A stretch of 64,000 nucleotides of DNA from Dysgonomonas hofstadii (lineage in GTDB: Bacteria; Bacteroidota; Bacteroidia; Bacteroidales; Dysgonomonadaceae), in contig NZ_JACIEP010000003.1 of assembly GCF_014196915.1 (NCBI RefSeq), forward strand, positions 124,001 through 188,000, given 5' to 3'. How positions within the stretch are numbered: position 1 is the stretch's first letter; the number at the start of each line of letters is the position of its first letter. The position numbers were made by a program, and so were the translations under genes. Of this stretch, positions 17,331 to 24,990 are shown piece by piece. The notes beneath the pieces were generated by a model. It saw only the letters and a program-made list of their open reading frames with translations, had not been told where the DNA came from and searched no databases.

Positions 17331-17361
17331 TTTGCTGTCTAAAAAAATAGACATATATTTG
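17331..17361 (+). promoter_or_regulatory. Promoter of the blaI-blaR pair with operator in the spacer
   Basis: TTTG (17331-17334), a 19-base spacer and TATATTTG (17354-17361) match the Bacteroidetes consensus perfectly. The spacer is almost wholly filled by the palindrome TGTCTAAAAAAATAGACA (17336-17353). A repressor bound there would block sigma contact with both elements. The leader of about 65 bases before the BlaI start also holds an imperfect hairpin around GAATTC (17366-17395). Confidence 0.88.
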
Positions 17362-17430
17362 TCGAGGATAAGATAGGAATTCTCTATTTTTATCCGGAAT
17401 ATTAAAGAAAACGATAAAGTATATATAATT

Positions 17431-17802
17431 ATGCAGTTGACCAAGGCCGAAGAACAGATTATGCAAATACTGTGGACAATAGAGGAGGGGACAGTACAGG
17501 ATATATTGAAAGAATTCACTGATAGTAATAAACCTGCCAGAACCACAATAGCTACGGTATTGAGTATTTTGGAGGGGAAAGATTTTGTGACTCATTATAG
17601 TGAAGGGCGCACCAATATTTACAAAACCACAGTGTCGAAGGAAGAATATTCGAAGAAGCAATTGTTTGGCTTTGTGAAAAATTACTTTAACGGTTCATTT
17701 TCTTCTATGGTGTCTTTTTTTGCTAAAGAGACAAACCTTTCGATAGAGGAGTTGGATAAATTGATAGACGATACCCGGAAAGCGCTGGAAGAAGAAAAAT
17801 AA
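17431..17802 (+). CDS. BlaI/MecI-family transcriptional repressor
   Basis: A 123-residue winged-helix repressor. LTKAEEQIMQILWTIEEGTVQDILKEF is the family's N-terminal signature, followed by the recognition helix region ARTTIATVLSILEGKDFVTHYSEGRTNIYKTTVSKEEY. The C-terminal helices (LSIEELDKLIDDTRKALEEE) form the dimer, and the site cut by BlaR proteases in the classical system would lie between the two parts. It is followed 11 bases later by a BlaR-like membrane peptidase and preceded by two palindromic operators, so autorepression is very likely. The inducing signal is unknown; no beta-lactamase gene is adjacent. Confidence 0.94.
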   Translation: MQLTKAEEQIMQILWTIEEGTVQDILKEFTDSNKPARTTIATVLSILEGKDFVTHYSEGRTNIYKTTVSKEEYSKKQLFGFVKNYFNGSFSSMVSFFAKETNLSIEELDKLIDDTRKALEEEK

Positions 17803-17813
17803 AACCTGATATT

Positions 17814-19619
17814 ATGGAATCATTTATCATATATATAGCTAAATCGGGTATATGGACGGGAATCTTTCTGGTCATTTATGTGCTGTTTTTGCGGAAGACC
17901 ACCTTTTTCCGATTCAACAGGTTTTTCCTTATAGCAGGATTTATCGCATCACTGATTCTCCCGGCTATAAATTATACCTATGATGTTGTGATCTCTATCC
18001 CGCTTCTCCCTATCGAGGATAGAATTCCTGCCATGGCACAGTCTGTGGCTTCCTCGCCGGCAATAGATACATGGTCAGTTCTTTTTGTCCTGTATGTCCT
18101 TGGGATGCTTGTCCTCCTTATACGGAACGTCTGTTCGTATCACAGATTAAAGCAATACATCACAAACGGTGAAAGGCTGGACGCTAAAGAATATAAGCTG
18201 ATAGAAAGCGATATCGTAAAATTTCCTTTTACGGTGCTAAATTTTATTCTGATTAATACTAACAGGCTTTCATCGGCAGAGAAAGAACTTATATTAAAAC
18301 ATGAAATAACCCATATCAGACAAAAACACTGGATAGATCTTATTGCCGGCGAATGCATGCTGCTGTTGCAATGGTTCAATCCCTTGATATGGATATATGT
18401 GTATTTATTAAAAGAAAATCACGAATATCTTGCCGATAAGGCTGTTCTAGATTCCGGGGTTTCTCCGGCATTGTATCAGGCGGTACTTATCAATCAGGAA
18501 TTTCAGGGCCCCGTATTTTCTTTTTCCAATTCATTTAATTATTCAAAGCCATTAAACAGATTAAGTATGATGAAGAAAGCAAAAAGTGCCTCGTGGAAAA
18601 GGCTGGCAGCCCTGATGATTATTCCGGTGTCGGGTTTGTTTCTTTGGGCTTCGGCAGAGCCGAGATATATTATAGAACAGACGAGTTTTGATTTTGGTGA
18701 ATATCTGGCCGGTAAGGACACTGTTGACCTGCACATGAATATTGAAAGTTCCGATAGTACCCAAAAGGTTTATTATTTTAGAATAGGAGATACAACCAGT
18801 ATTGACAATAGTATAGTGAGGACGAAGGTATTTACTGTAAGTAAAGATAAAGAATCTAAATTTTTTGTGGATGGAGTGAAAGGTGATTCTGCTGATATTC
18901 AGGAATTCGAGTTCAAAAATATCAATTATCATGATTCGTTGTATGAAGTAAAAGCTAAGAATGGTATTATGGTTTTGACAACAAATAAATTGAATGGGAA
19001 ACCTGTAAGGGTACAGACACAACTGATACGAAAATCGACTGACAGTATTTCTGAGAATGAAGGAGTAGGACATTTTTTGAGTAATGTAAGAATCATACCA
19101 AAAGGAAATGCTTCGGGGAAGGTATCTTCCAGCACAATGACATTGAGGGGTGATACTATTAATATTCGAGTTAAAAACACCAGTAGTATACCGAGAGACA
19201 AGCCTTTGGTCATCTTGGATGGAAAGAAAATTTCGTATGATAAAATGAATGAAATCGCTCCGAATACGATAGATAATATATCGGTACTAAAGGATAAGTC
19301 AGCTATTGATGTATATGGAGAAGATGGTAAGAACGGGGTGATTATTATCCATACAAAAGAGTATGTAAAAGAGAATCCTTCCAGTGAAAAGGTTTCTAAA
19401 GTGAAGGTTATCGGTTACGGATCGATGAGTAAAATAAATAAGGATCTGCAACTTGATAAACCTCTGCTGATAATAGACGGAAAAGAAGAGCCCGATAAAA
19501 GCATCGATTCGTTGGATGCGAAAGACATAAAGTCAATGCATGTTTATAAAGGTGAAGAGGCGATAAAGAAATATGGCGATAAAGGTAAAAACGGAGTTAT
19601 AGTAATTATAACAGAATAG
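17814..19619 (+). CDS. BlaR1-like M56 membrane metallopeptidase with C-terminal TonB-plug-like modules
   Basis: A 601-residue sensor protease partner of the BlaI repressor. The N-terminal 270 residues have four hydrophobic segments and the M56 zinc site HEITHIRQKHWIDL (about residue 163), with a second acidic segment ENHEYLADKAVLD. The penicillin-binding sensor of BlaR1 is missing. After the last membrane segment (about residue 270) comes a periplasmic stretch of unknown fold. Two copies of a TonB-receptor plug-like motif follow: DKPLVILDGKK...ISVLKDKSAIDVYGEDGKNGVIIIHT and DKPLLIIDGKE...MHVYKGEEAIKKYGDKGKNGVIVIIT. Such modules are known in M56 proteins of Bacteroidetes. The ligand is unknown. 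The gene ends at a strong hairpin shared with the convergent YpfJ-type gene. Confidence 0.9.
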   Translation: MESFIIYIAKSGIWTGIFLVIYVLFLRKTTFFRFNRFFLIAGFIASLILPAINYTYDVVISIPLLPIEDRIPAMAQSVASSPAIDTWSVLFVLYVLGMLVLLIRNVCSYHRLKQYITNGERLDAKEYKLIESDIVKFPFTVLNFILINTNRLSSAEKELILKHEITHIRQKHWIDLIAGECMLLLQWFNPLIWIYVYLLKENHEYLADKAVLDSGVSPALYQAVLINQEFQGPVFSFSNSFNYSKPLNRLSMMKKAKSASWKRLAALMIIPVSGLFLWASAEPRYIIEQTSFDFGEYLAGKDTVDLHMNIESSDSTQKVYYFRIGDTTSIDNSIVRTKVFTVSKDKESKFFVDGVKGDSADIQEFEFKNINYHDSLYEVKAKNGIMVLTTNKLNGKPVRVQTQLIRKSTDSISENEGVGHFLSNVRIIPKGNASGKVSSSTMTLRGDTINIRVKNTSSIPRDKPLVILDGKKISYDKMNEIAPNTIDNISVLKDKSAIDVYGEDGKNGVIIIHTKEYVKENPSSEKVSKVKVIGYGSMSKINKDLQLDKPLLIIDGKEEPDKSIDSLDAKDIKSMHVYKGEEAIKKYGDKGKNGVIVIITE

Positions 19620-19634
19620 AACACTACTTATTCG

Positions 19635-19678
19635 ATGCGGCCTCGAAAGTCCTTTTCTATGGATTTTCGGGGTCGCAT
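19635..19678. terminator. Hairpin between the M56 gene and the YpfJ-type gene
   Basis: An 18-base stem (19635-19652 with 19661-19678), complete if three G-U pairs are allowed, encloses an 8-base loop between two converging stop codons. No long T-run follows on either strand, so its terminator strength is uncertain. Confidence 0.65.
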
Positions 19679-19687
19679 TATGTAGTG

Positions 19688-20548
19688 CTATAATTGCGAG
19701 TAAGGTACAGAGAATGTATCGCCATCTGCTAAATTTCCCGTTTGCAGCCCTTTTTTCAGCCAGCGTGAACGCTGTGCTGAAGTTCCGTGATTAAATGAAT
19801 CGGGAACAGTGTAACCTTGTGCGTTCATTTGCAGGCGGTCGTCCCCGATCTGAGACGCTGCATTCAATCCTTCTTCAATGTCGCCGTCTTCTATCGAATT
19901 GAATATCTTATTGTCATAATGCGCCCATACTCCGGCGTAGAAGTCGGCTTGTAATTCCAGTCTGATATTCAGTTGATTACTTTCTTTCTGGCTCATCCGT
20001 TGCTGCTGTTGTTGCACTTTATCGAGTGTTCCCAACAGGTATTGTACATGATGTCCTACCTCGTGAGCTATTACATAGGCATAAGCGAAATCGCCACCTG
20101 CATTCAAATGGTTTTTCATCTCGTTGAAGAAAGACAGGTCGATATATAGTTTCTGATCCACGGGACAATAAAACGGGCCTGTGGATGCAGTTGCCTTTCC
20201 GCAGCCCGATTGGGTTGCCTGCGTGAAAAGTACCATTTCGGGTGGGGTATATGTCTTTCCGTTTAGCTTAAATATCTCTGTCCACACATCTTCAGTGCCG
20301 GCCAGTATCTTTTTTGAAAATGCAGCAGCTTCTTCTTCCTCTGCCGAAGGTGTATAATCTCCTTGTGTAGTAGTCATTGATCCATCGGATAATTGCTGGG
20401 TTACAACATCTAAAGGATTACCGCCCATCAGCCACACAATGAGCCCTGTTATAATTAATCCGCCGATACCCAACGATGCTTTGCCCCCGGGAATTTTACC
20501 TCTGCGGTCATTTACATTATCACTGGTTCTTCTTCCGTCAAGTTTCAT
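19688..20548 (-). CDS. YpfJ-family putative neutral zinc metallopeptidase
   Basis: A 286-residue membrane-anchored protein of the YpfJ/zinc_peptidase family. The N-terminus has the family-typical MKLDGRRTSDNVNDRRG, then one membrane segment (SLGIGGLIITGLIVWLMGG) and an extracytoplasmic domain. VIAHEVGHHVQYLLG supplies the HExxH zinc site, LELQADFYAGVWAHY the third ligand region, and FNHGTSAQRSRWLKKGLQTG the C-terminal signature. Substrate and physiological role are not known for the family. It follows the methylaspartate operon at a distance of 100 bases; a short hairpin (20549-20571) touches its start codon, and I see no promoter, so read-through from the operon is possible. Confidence 0.92.
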   Translation of the reverse strand: MKLDGRRTSDNVNDRRGKIPGGKASLGIGGLIITGLIVWLMGGNPLDVVTQQLSDGSMTTTQGDYTPSAEEEEAAAFSKKILAGTEDVWTEIFKLNGKTYTPPEMVLFTQATQSGCGKATASTGPFYCPVDQKLYIDLSFFNEMKNHLNAGGDFAYAYVIAHEVGHHVQYLLGTLDKVQQQQQRMSQKESNQLNIRLELQADFYAGVWAHYDNKIFNSIEDGDIEEGLNAASQIGDDRLQMNAQGYTVPDSFNHGTSAQRSRWLKKGLQTGNLADGDTFSVPYSQL

Positions 20549-20648
20549 GTTATTCCGTTTTATAGAATAACGTTATGGTGATATCTTTTGTTTGTGTAAA
20601 TACATGAAAAATAACTGGAATAACAACATTCTCATTATAGTTTATAAT

Positions 20649-21203
20649 TCATAACTCATAATTCTTTCTCCCTTCCTCGTACATATTCTTTCCCTGGCTA
20701 TCGATAGCTACGATTACAGGCAGATTTTTAACTACAAGCCTTCTTATGGCCTCGGTTCCCAGTTCTTCAAAAGCTATCACTTCCGCACTGATTACGCTTT
20801 TACCCATCAGTGCTGCTGCTCCGCCAATAGCAGCGAAATAGATGCCCGAATGTTCCACTATGGCGTCTATAACTTCCTTATTGCGCAGGCCTTTACCTAT
20901 CATCACTTTCAGACCTTTTGCAATCAGTTGTGGCGAATAAAGATCCATCCGGCCGCTGGTAGTCGGGCCAACCGATCCGATAGGAGTGCCCGGTTTGGCA
21001 GGGCAGGGGCCTGCATAATATATTGTCGCCCCTTCGAAATCGAAGGGCATAGGTTCTCCTTTTGCCAGCAATTCACACATTTTTTTGTGTGCAGCATCGC
21101 GACCAGTGTATATCGTTCCTGAAATATATGCCATATCTCCGGCTTTCAGGTTCTTAATAATTTCATCTGAAATGGGAGTAGTTAGTTCTATTCTGTTTTC
21201 CAT
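20649..21203 (-). CDS. Class I fumarase-type hydro-lyase, beta subunit (probable mesaconase)
   Basis: The 184-residue small subunit of a two-subunit Fe-S hydro-lyase of the fumarase/tartrate dehydratase family. Family features are LTTPISDEIIKNLKAGDMAYISGTIYTGRDAAHKKM, YYAGPCPAKPGTPIGSVGPTTSGRMDLYSP, and IGGAAALMGKSV with AFEELGTEAIRRL near the C-terminus. In this setting, downstream of glutamate mutase and methylaspartate ammonia-lyase, hydration of mesaconate to citramalate is the most economical function, as in the clostridial methylaspartate pathway. The same enzymes often act on fumarate as well. It is separated from the alpha subunit by 87 bases holding a REP-like repeat. Confidence 0.9.
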   Translation of the reverse strand: MENRIELTTPISDEIIKNLKAGDMAYISGTIYTGRDAAHKKMCELLAKGEPMPFDFEGATIYYAGPCPAKPGTPIGSVGPTTSGRMDLYSPQLIAKGLKVMIGKGLRNKEVIDAIVEHSGIYFAAIGGAAALMGKSVISAEVIAFEELGTEAIRRLVVKNLPVIVAIDSQGKNMYEEGRKNYEL

Positions 21204-21215
21204 ATGTCTATATTT

Positions 21216-21277
21216 TTTGTCATGTTGAGCAACGAAACATCTTATATTAGATTCTTCGCTACTCTCAGAATGACAAA
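21216..21277. repeat. REP-like element between the hydratase subunit genes
   Basis: A 62-base element bounded by the inverted repeat TTTGTCAT / ATGACAAA, with inner TTGAG / CTCAG and the core AACGAAACATC...GATTCTTCGCT. It matches, from memory, a dispersed Bacteroidetes intergenic repeat whose usual form reads GTCATTCTGAG...GAAGAATCT. Its position between two subunits of one enzyme makes an effect on mRNA stability or relative expression possible. Confidence 0.7.
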
Positions 21278-21290
21278 TAAAAGAAAAATT

Positions 21291-22136
21291 TTATAAATTA
21301 CCTTCTGCGTGCCTTGTGGCATGGCAACCGATATTAACCGAAACAGGTAATCCCGCTATATGAGTGGCAGAGGTAAGTATATTTACACTTAAAGCTGTGG
21401 TTGTTCCTCCAAATCCTGCCGGACCGATTCCCAATTTATTGACCAATTCCAGTAATTCCTCTTCCAATTTTGCTAGTTCCGGATTGCTGTTTCTTTCATT
21501 CACAGGGCGTAAGAGAGCTTTTTTGCTCAGATAGGCACATCTTTCCATCGTACCGCCTATGCCTATGCCTACAATAATCGGAGGGCAAGGGTTTGCTCCC
21601 GCTTCCGAAATAGTATTGATCACAAAATCTTTGATGCCTTGCAGTCCCTGGCTTGGTTTCAGCATTTTCAACTGGCTCATATTTTCGCTGCCAAAACCTT
21701 TTGGTGCAACTGTCATATGGAATTCATCACCCGGTATTATTTCGTAATGGATAATGGCAGGCGTATTATCTTTTGTATTAACCCTTCCTAGTGGATCGCT
21801 GACTACGGATTTCCGGAGGTAACCTTTTTCATAACCTTGCCGTACTCCCTGATTGATGGCGTCTTCAATATAGCCCCCTTCAATATGCACGTCTTGCCCC
21901 ATTGTGACGAAAACAACGGTCATACCCGTGTCCTGACAGATTGGGTCATTACCGGTTCTGGCTATATCTGCATTTTCTATCAATGTATTCAGTATATCCT
22001 TGCCTAAAGGTGACTTTTCCTTTTTACGACACTCTCCCAGACATTGGTAAATATCCTCTGTTAGATGGCAATTGGCTTCTATACAAAGCTTTTCTACAAG
22101 TTGGGTTATATCTTTAGCATAAACAGTTCTGGTCAT
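21291..22136 (-). CDS. Class I fumarase-type hydro-lyase, alpha subunit (probable mesaconase)
   Basis: The 281-residue large subunit that carries the [4Fe-4S] cluster. Three conserved cysteines stand in family motifs: DPICQDTGMTVVFV, GANPCPPIIVGIGIGGTME and SVNIGCHATRHAEG. AGFGGTTTALSV is also characteristic. With the beta subunit it forms a fumarase/tartrate dehydratase-type enzyme. Operon context points to mesaconate as the physiological substrate, giving (S)-citramalate; fumarate hydratase activity for the general cycle is the alternative. Its start lies one base from the stop codon of the upstream P-loop/SAD gene. The cluster would be oxygen-sensitive, in keeping with an anaerobe. Confidence 0.93.
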   Translation of the reverse strand: MTRTVYAKDITQLVEKLCIEANCHLTEDIYQCLGECRKKEKSPLGKDILNTLIENADIARTGNDPICQDTGMTVVFVTMGQDVHIEGGYIEDAINQGVRQGYEKGYLRKSVVSDPLGRVNTKDNTPAIIHYEIIPGDEFHMTVAPKGFGSENMSQLKMLKPSQGLQGIKDFVINTISEAGANPCPPIIVGIGIGGTMERCAYLSKKALLRPVNERNSNPELAKLEEELLELVNKLGIGPAGFGGTTTALSVNILTSATHIAGLPVSVNIGCHATRHAEGNL

Positions 22137-22137
22137 T

Positions 22138-23079
22138 CTAGCTTTGTCTTTTTAAGAAATGAATTGTATTCAGGTTCTTTATATTGATCTTATCTTCATC
22201 ATCGAGACATCCGACAAGGCAATAGGTATTTGTCTTGGGATCGTAAATGAATTTTTTGATCAGCGTAAAATGTTCGACTTCCGATGTGTTGCGGATATGG
22301 AAGCGTGGCCCGTCACACTTCACAATGGTGTCACCTATCATTATATGGTCTTCATCGTAATAATTGATAGTCAGGTTCTCTGCCAGTTTTTCGTGTATGC
22401 GCTGCGAAAGCCTGCAAAAATCGAGCTCTACTTCTTTTATAAATCTTAGCACAAATCCGTTACGCATATCAGAACTATAATACAGATTTTCGTCTACGCC
22501 GAATTCTGTGCCGAGCAGTAGCATCGTAATATCTTCGATTGTGTGTGCCACTTTCCTATACCACAGCGATTCATGCACAATATCGTATATACTTTGTGGC
22601 AATGGGCCAAAAATGCTGGGACGTGTAACGATAATCTCTTCACCGATGCCCACTATTATATCGGCATTAATCCCCAGGGCAGGAAATAACAGGTCGAAAT
22701 GTTCTACTATGATTCTGCGTTTGCGTTCAAGAATATGGCGAACAAAGTCCACGATCTCGTGCATTTGTGTAAATGCCACTTGAAAACGCATATCGATATG
22801 ATATGTAGTCGCTTCGTGCAGATCTTCTTCGAGATCCCTTACCTGTAATATTTTACGGGGATTCAATGTGTCATCGTCATTTGAAAGTTCCAGTCCGGGA
22901 AACATTCCTTTAATAAGGGATGACTTTCCCGATCCGGCATCTCCCACAATCCCGATCAACCGGTCATAATAGCTGAGATGGCGCTGTGATATCTGTTCAC
23001 CAAGGAATAGAAGCCTTTCTCTGCCACGAGGGGCGAAGTATTGGGAGAAGACGGAGTATTCCTGTATTAAATTGCGCAT
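22138..23079 (-). CDS. P-loop NTPase with C-terminal AlaRS second-additional-domain-like region
   Basis: A 313-residue protein I cannot name by function. Near residue 46 it has the Walker A loop GDAGSGKSSLIKGMF, and the segment RRIIVEHFDLLFPAL around residue 125 could supply Walker B or a partner helix. The C-terminal part (residues about 253-272) reads KCDGPRFHIRNTSEVEHF. This resembles the CGGTHVxNTGEIGxF motif of the second additional domain of alanyl-tRNA synthetase and AlaX editing proteins, with two extra residues between Cys and His. There is no obvious HxxxH to complete an editing zinc site. It lies between the DUF4387 gene and the hydratase genes, so a role in the methylaspartate pathway (enzyme assembly, cofactor or acyl-group handling) is plausible but not shown. 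Confidence 0.8.
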   Translation of the reverse strand: MRNLIQEYSVFSQYFAPRGRERLLFLGEQISQRHLSYYDRLIGIVGDAGSGKSSLIKGMFPGLELSNDDDTLNPRKILQVRDLEEDLHEATTYHIDMRFQVAFTQMHEIVDFVRHILERKRRIIVEHFDLLFPALGINADIIVGIGEEIIVTRPSIFGPLPQSIYDIVHESLWYRKVAHTIEDITMLLLGTEFGVDENLYYSSDMRNGFVLRFIKEVELDFCRLSQRIHEKLAENLTINYYDEDHIMIGDTIVKCDGPRFHIRNTSEVEHFTLIKKFIYDPKTNTYCLVGCLDDEDKINIKNLNTIHFLKRQS

Positions 23080-23087
23080 AATAGATT

Positions 23088-23193
23088 TGGCCCCCTGTAT
23101 CCCCCGGAGGGGGAGTTGAAAACAAATGACATATTATAATTTGTTTTATTATTCTGTCTAGTTCCCCCCCTCGGGGGGACACAGGGGGGCTTT
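23088..23193. repeat. Inverted pair of GC-rich REP-like elements
   Basis: The 115-base gap between the NTPase and DUF4387 genes holds two opposed copies of one element. The left reads GGCCCCCTGTATCCCCCGG, then AGGGGGAGTT. The right, read on the other strand, is AGCCCCCCTGTGTCCCCCC, then GAGGGGGGGAACT. Each copy contains its own CCCCC/GGGGG hairpin, and together they can fold into a long cruciform or mRNA stem. Such poly-C/poly-G elements recur, as I recall, in Bacteroidetes intergenic DNA. Confidence 0.75.
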
Positions 23194-23194
23194 A

Positions 23195-23512
23195 TTAAAG
23201 TTTAAATTTAAAATTCATTAAAGGGGAATGCTGTTGTGCTCCGTATACATCTGTTTCTCCTAAAGCTCCGGATGGAATAGGGCGTATGATAGTAATTTTC
23301 ACCGCTTTGGCCGGATCGAAATATACCAGATTGATAATGTCCGATTCGGGTATATTATATAATGTGGCAAACCCTTTTTCGTTAATTGCTTTGGCCGCTT
23401 TTATTTTATTATACATTTCAAATTCCTTGAATATGATATCAAAAGTAAGCTCATATGGGCCGGAATTCTTGCTGCGGATAACCGAGGCTATATCTCTTAA
23501 ATTGTATTCCAT
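23195..23512 (-). CDS. DUF4387 domain protein
   Basis: A 105-residue single-domain protein. It matches DUF4387 by DIASVIRSKNSGPYELTFDIIFKEFEMYNKIKAAKAI and the hydrophobic C-terminal part ITIIRPIPSGALGETDVYGAQQHSPLMNFKF. In other bacteria this domain stands beside, or is fused to, DUF1446/AtuA proteins, and here the DUF1446 gene lies directly upstream with 12 bases between. The two probably form one complex. No catalytic role is established; the operon suggests a task in glutamate or mesaconate metabolism. Confidence 0.88.
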   Translation of the reverse strand: MEYNLRDIASVIRSKNSGPYELTFDIIFKEFEMYNKIKAAKAINEKGFATLYNIPESDIINLVYFDPAKAVKITIIRPIPSGALGETDVYGAQQHSPLMNFKFKL

Positions 23513-23524
23513 AATGTTATTCGA

Positions 23525-24895
23525 TTAATTTCCGTTCCTAAATTCTGTATACGTAATGGGAAAATACTCCATAGGATCGTCCACCTTCATCAGATGGTAA
23601 ATGTTGAACTCATAAACTTCGCCCACTTTACAATCTGACGGGGAGAAAGGGAATGCCAGGTTTCCGGCGGTGGAAATACGCCCTTCATATCCGAAGTGTA
23701 ACATTGTACTGCGTGCAAACCCACAAATGGTATCTGCCTGATCCTGAGTTGGGGCAACAGCCTCGATAACGATGGCCAGTTCATGAGCTACACGGTTATC
23801 TGCTCCGGGGAATAGTCCCATTACACCGTTCTTTCCATATATCTTAAAATCGAGGAAGAAATCGGTGATACCATAGCTCTCAAAATTGTTTTTTACACGG
23901 TCTTTCACGCTTTGTACTATGGAATCTATTTTTTCGATCATTACAGGGTCTTTCACAGCAGCAACTGAAATAGTACGGTAACCAACTTTTTTCACCCCTT
24001 CCAGTTTTACAAAATATTCTTCGGTAGGCACAAATTTACTGCCGGTAACTTTTACTGTATTATCGGTAACCTGCGTAAATTCAGCTTCATGTAAATCAAT
24101 TGCTCCACCAGGACCCGGAAGTATATACGGATTTGTTTTTTCATACAATGTATGGGCAGCCACCGAAAGAGTAGTGCATTTGCGCAATGGAGATAGCGGT
24201 TCGAGGACAAAATTATCCTTTTGCAGGTATCCGAACATGCAATCGCTGCCACTACCCGGAATAGCGGCAATCGAAGCGCATTCCAGTATTTTGCCCAGGT
24301 GTATGGCCAAACCTTTGTCAAATCCTTCTTTAATAGCAAGAGCAGCAAATACCGACGGATCGTAAGAACGTCCGGCAAGGATTACATTTGCTCCTTCACC
24401 CAAGGCTTTTATATAAGGTTCTTCTCCCATTTGAGCAACTATACGTACTGTATTATCTACATCTTCTTCTGTAATAGGGCCGGCGGGATGAAGCGGAATA
24501 ACTTCACCTTTCCTTAACTTCGATTTTATAAGCTCTTTATCCAGTTCGGATTGTATTATCGCCAGTTTGAACGATAATTTCTTTTCTGTGGCTATTTCTT
24601 CAATTATCCTGCGACAAAACTCTACGTGGGGATAACCTCCGCAACCGCCTCCGGTGCCGATGATGACAGGTATTCCTGCTTCTATGGCGGCAGGGATCAT
24701 AATCCCAAGGTCGCGTTTCACTGAATTATAGTCAGTAAAGGATTTTCCGGCACCCAGATAATAAGGGCCCGGATCTGTAGAGCCCGCATCCACGGCAATC
24801 ACATGAGGCTTACGCTTCATACCTTCAACAAACGATTCCATCGGAAAGCCATATCCCAGGATGGCAGTAGGGGAAAGAATTCTTATTTCTTCCAT
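23525..24895 (-). CDS. DUF1446 (AtuA-like) protein
   Basis: A 456-residue cytoplasmic protein of the DUF1446 family, whose named member AtuA takes part in acyclic terpene catabolism with uncertain chemistry. Conserved segments here are VIAVDAGSTDPGPYYLGAGKSF, IIGTGGGCGGYPHVEFC, NVILAGRSYDPSVFAALAIKEGFD, CASIAAIPGSGSDCMFGYL and PGPGGAIDLHEAEF. The many Gly-rich loops suggest ligand binding to a phosphate or CoA moiety, but I see no known catalytic signature. It lies between mal and the DUF4387 gene, inside the glutamate mutase operon. A role on citramalate, mesaconate or their CoA thioesters is a reasonable hypothesis only. Confidence 0.88.
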   Translation of the reverse strand: MEEIRILSPTAILGYGFPMESFVEGMKRKPHVIAVDAGSTDPGPYYLGAGKSFTDYNSVKRDLGIMIPAAIEAGIPVIIGTGGGCGGYPHVEFCRRIIEEIATEKKLSFKLAIIQSELDKELIKSKLRKGEVIPLHPAGPITEEDVDNTVRIVAQMGEEPYIKALGEGANVILAGRSYDPSVFAALAIKEGFDKGLAIHLGKILECASIAAIPGSGSDCMFGYLQKDNFVLEPLSPLRKCTTLSVAAHTLYEKTNPYILPGPGGAIDLHEAEFTQVTDNTVKVTGSKFVPTEEYFVKLEGVKKVGYRTISVAAVKDPVMIEKIDSIVQSVKDRVKNNFESYGITDFFLDFKIYGKNGVMGLFPGADNRVAHELAIVIEAVAPTQDQADTICGFARSTMLHFGYEGRISTAGNLAFPFSPSDCKVGEVYEFNIYHLMKVDDPMEYFPITYTEFRNGN

Positions 24896-24990
24896 AATCT
24901 AAAATTTCAAGATTTAAAATTTAAGGATTTCAAAGATTCTTTTCAAATTTAATTTTGAAATATTGAAACCTGAAATTTTGAAATTATTTT

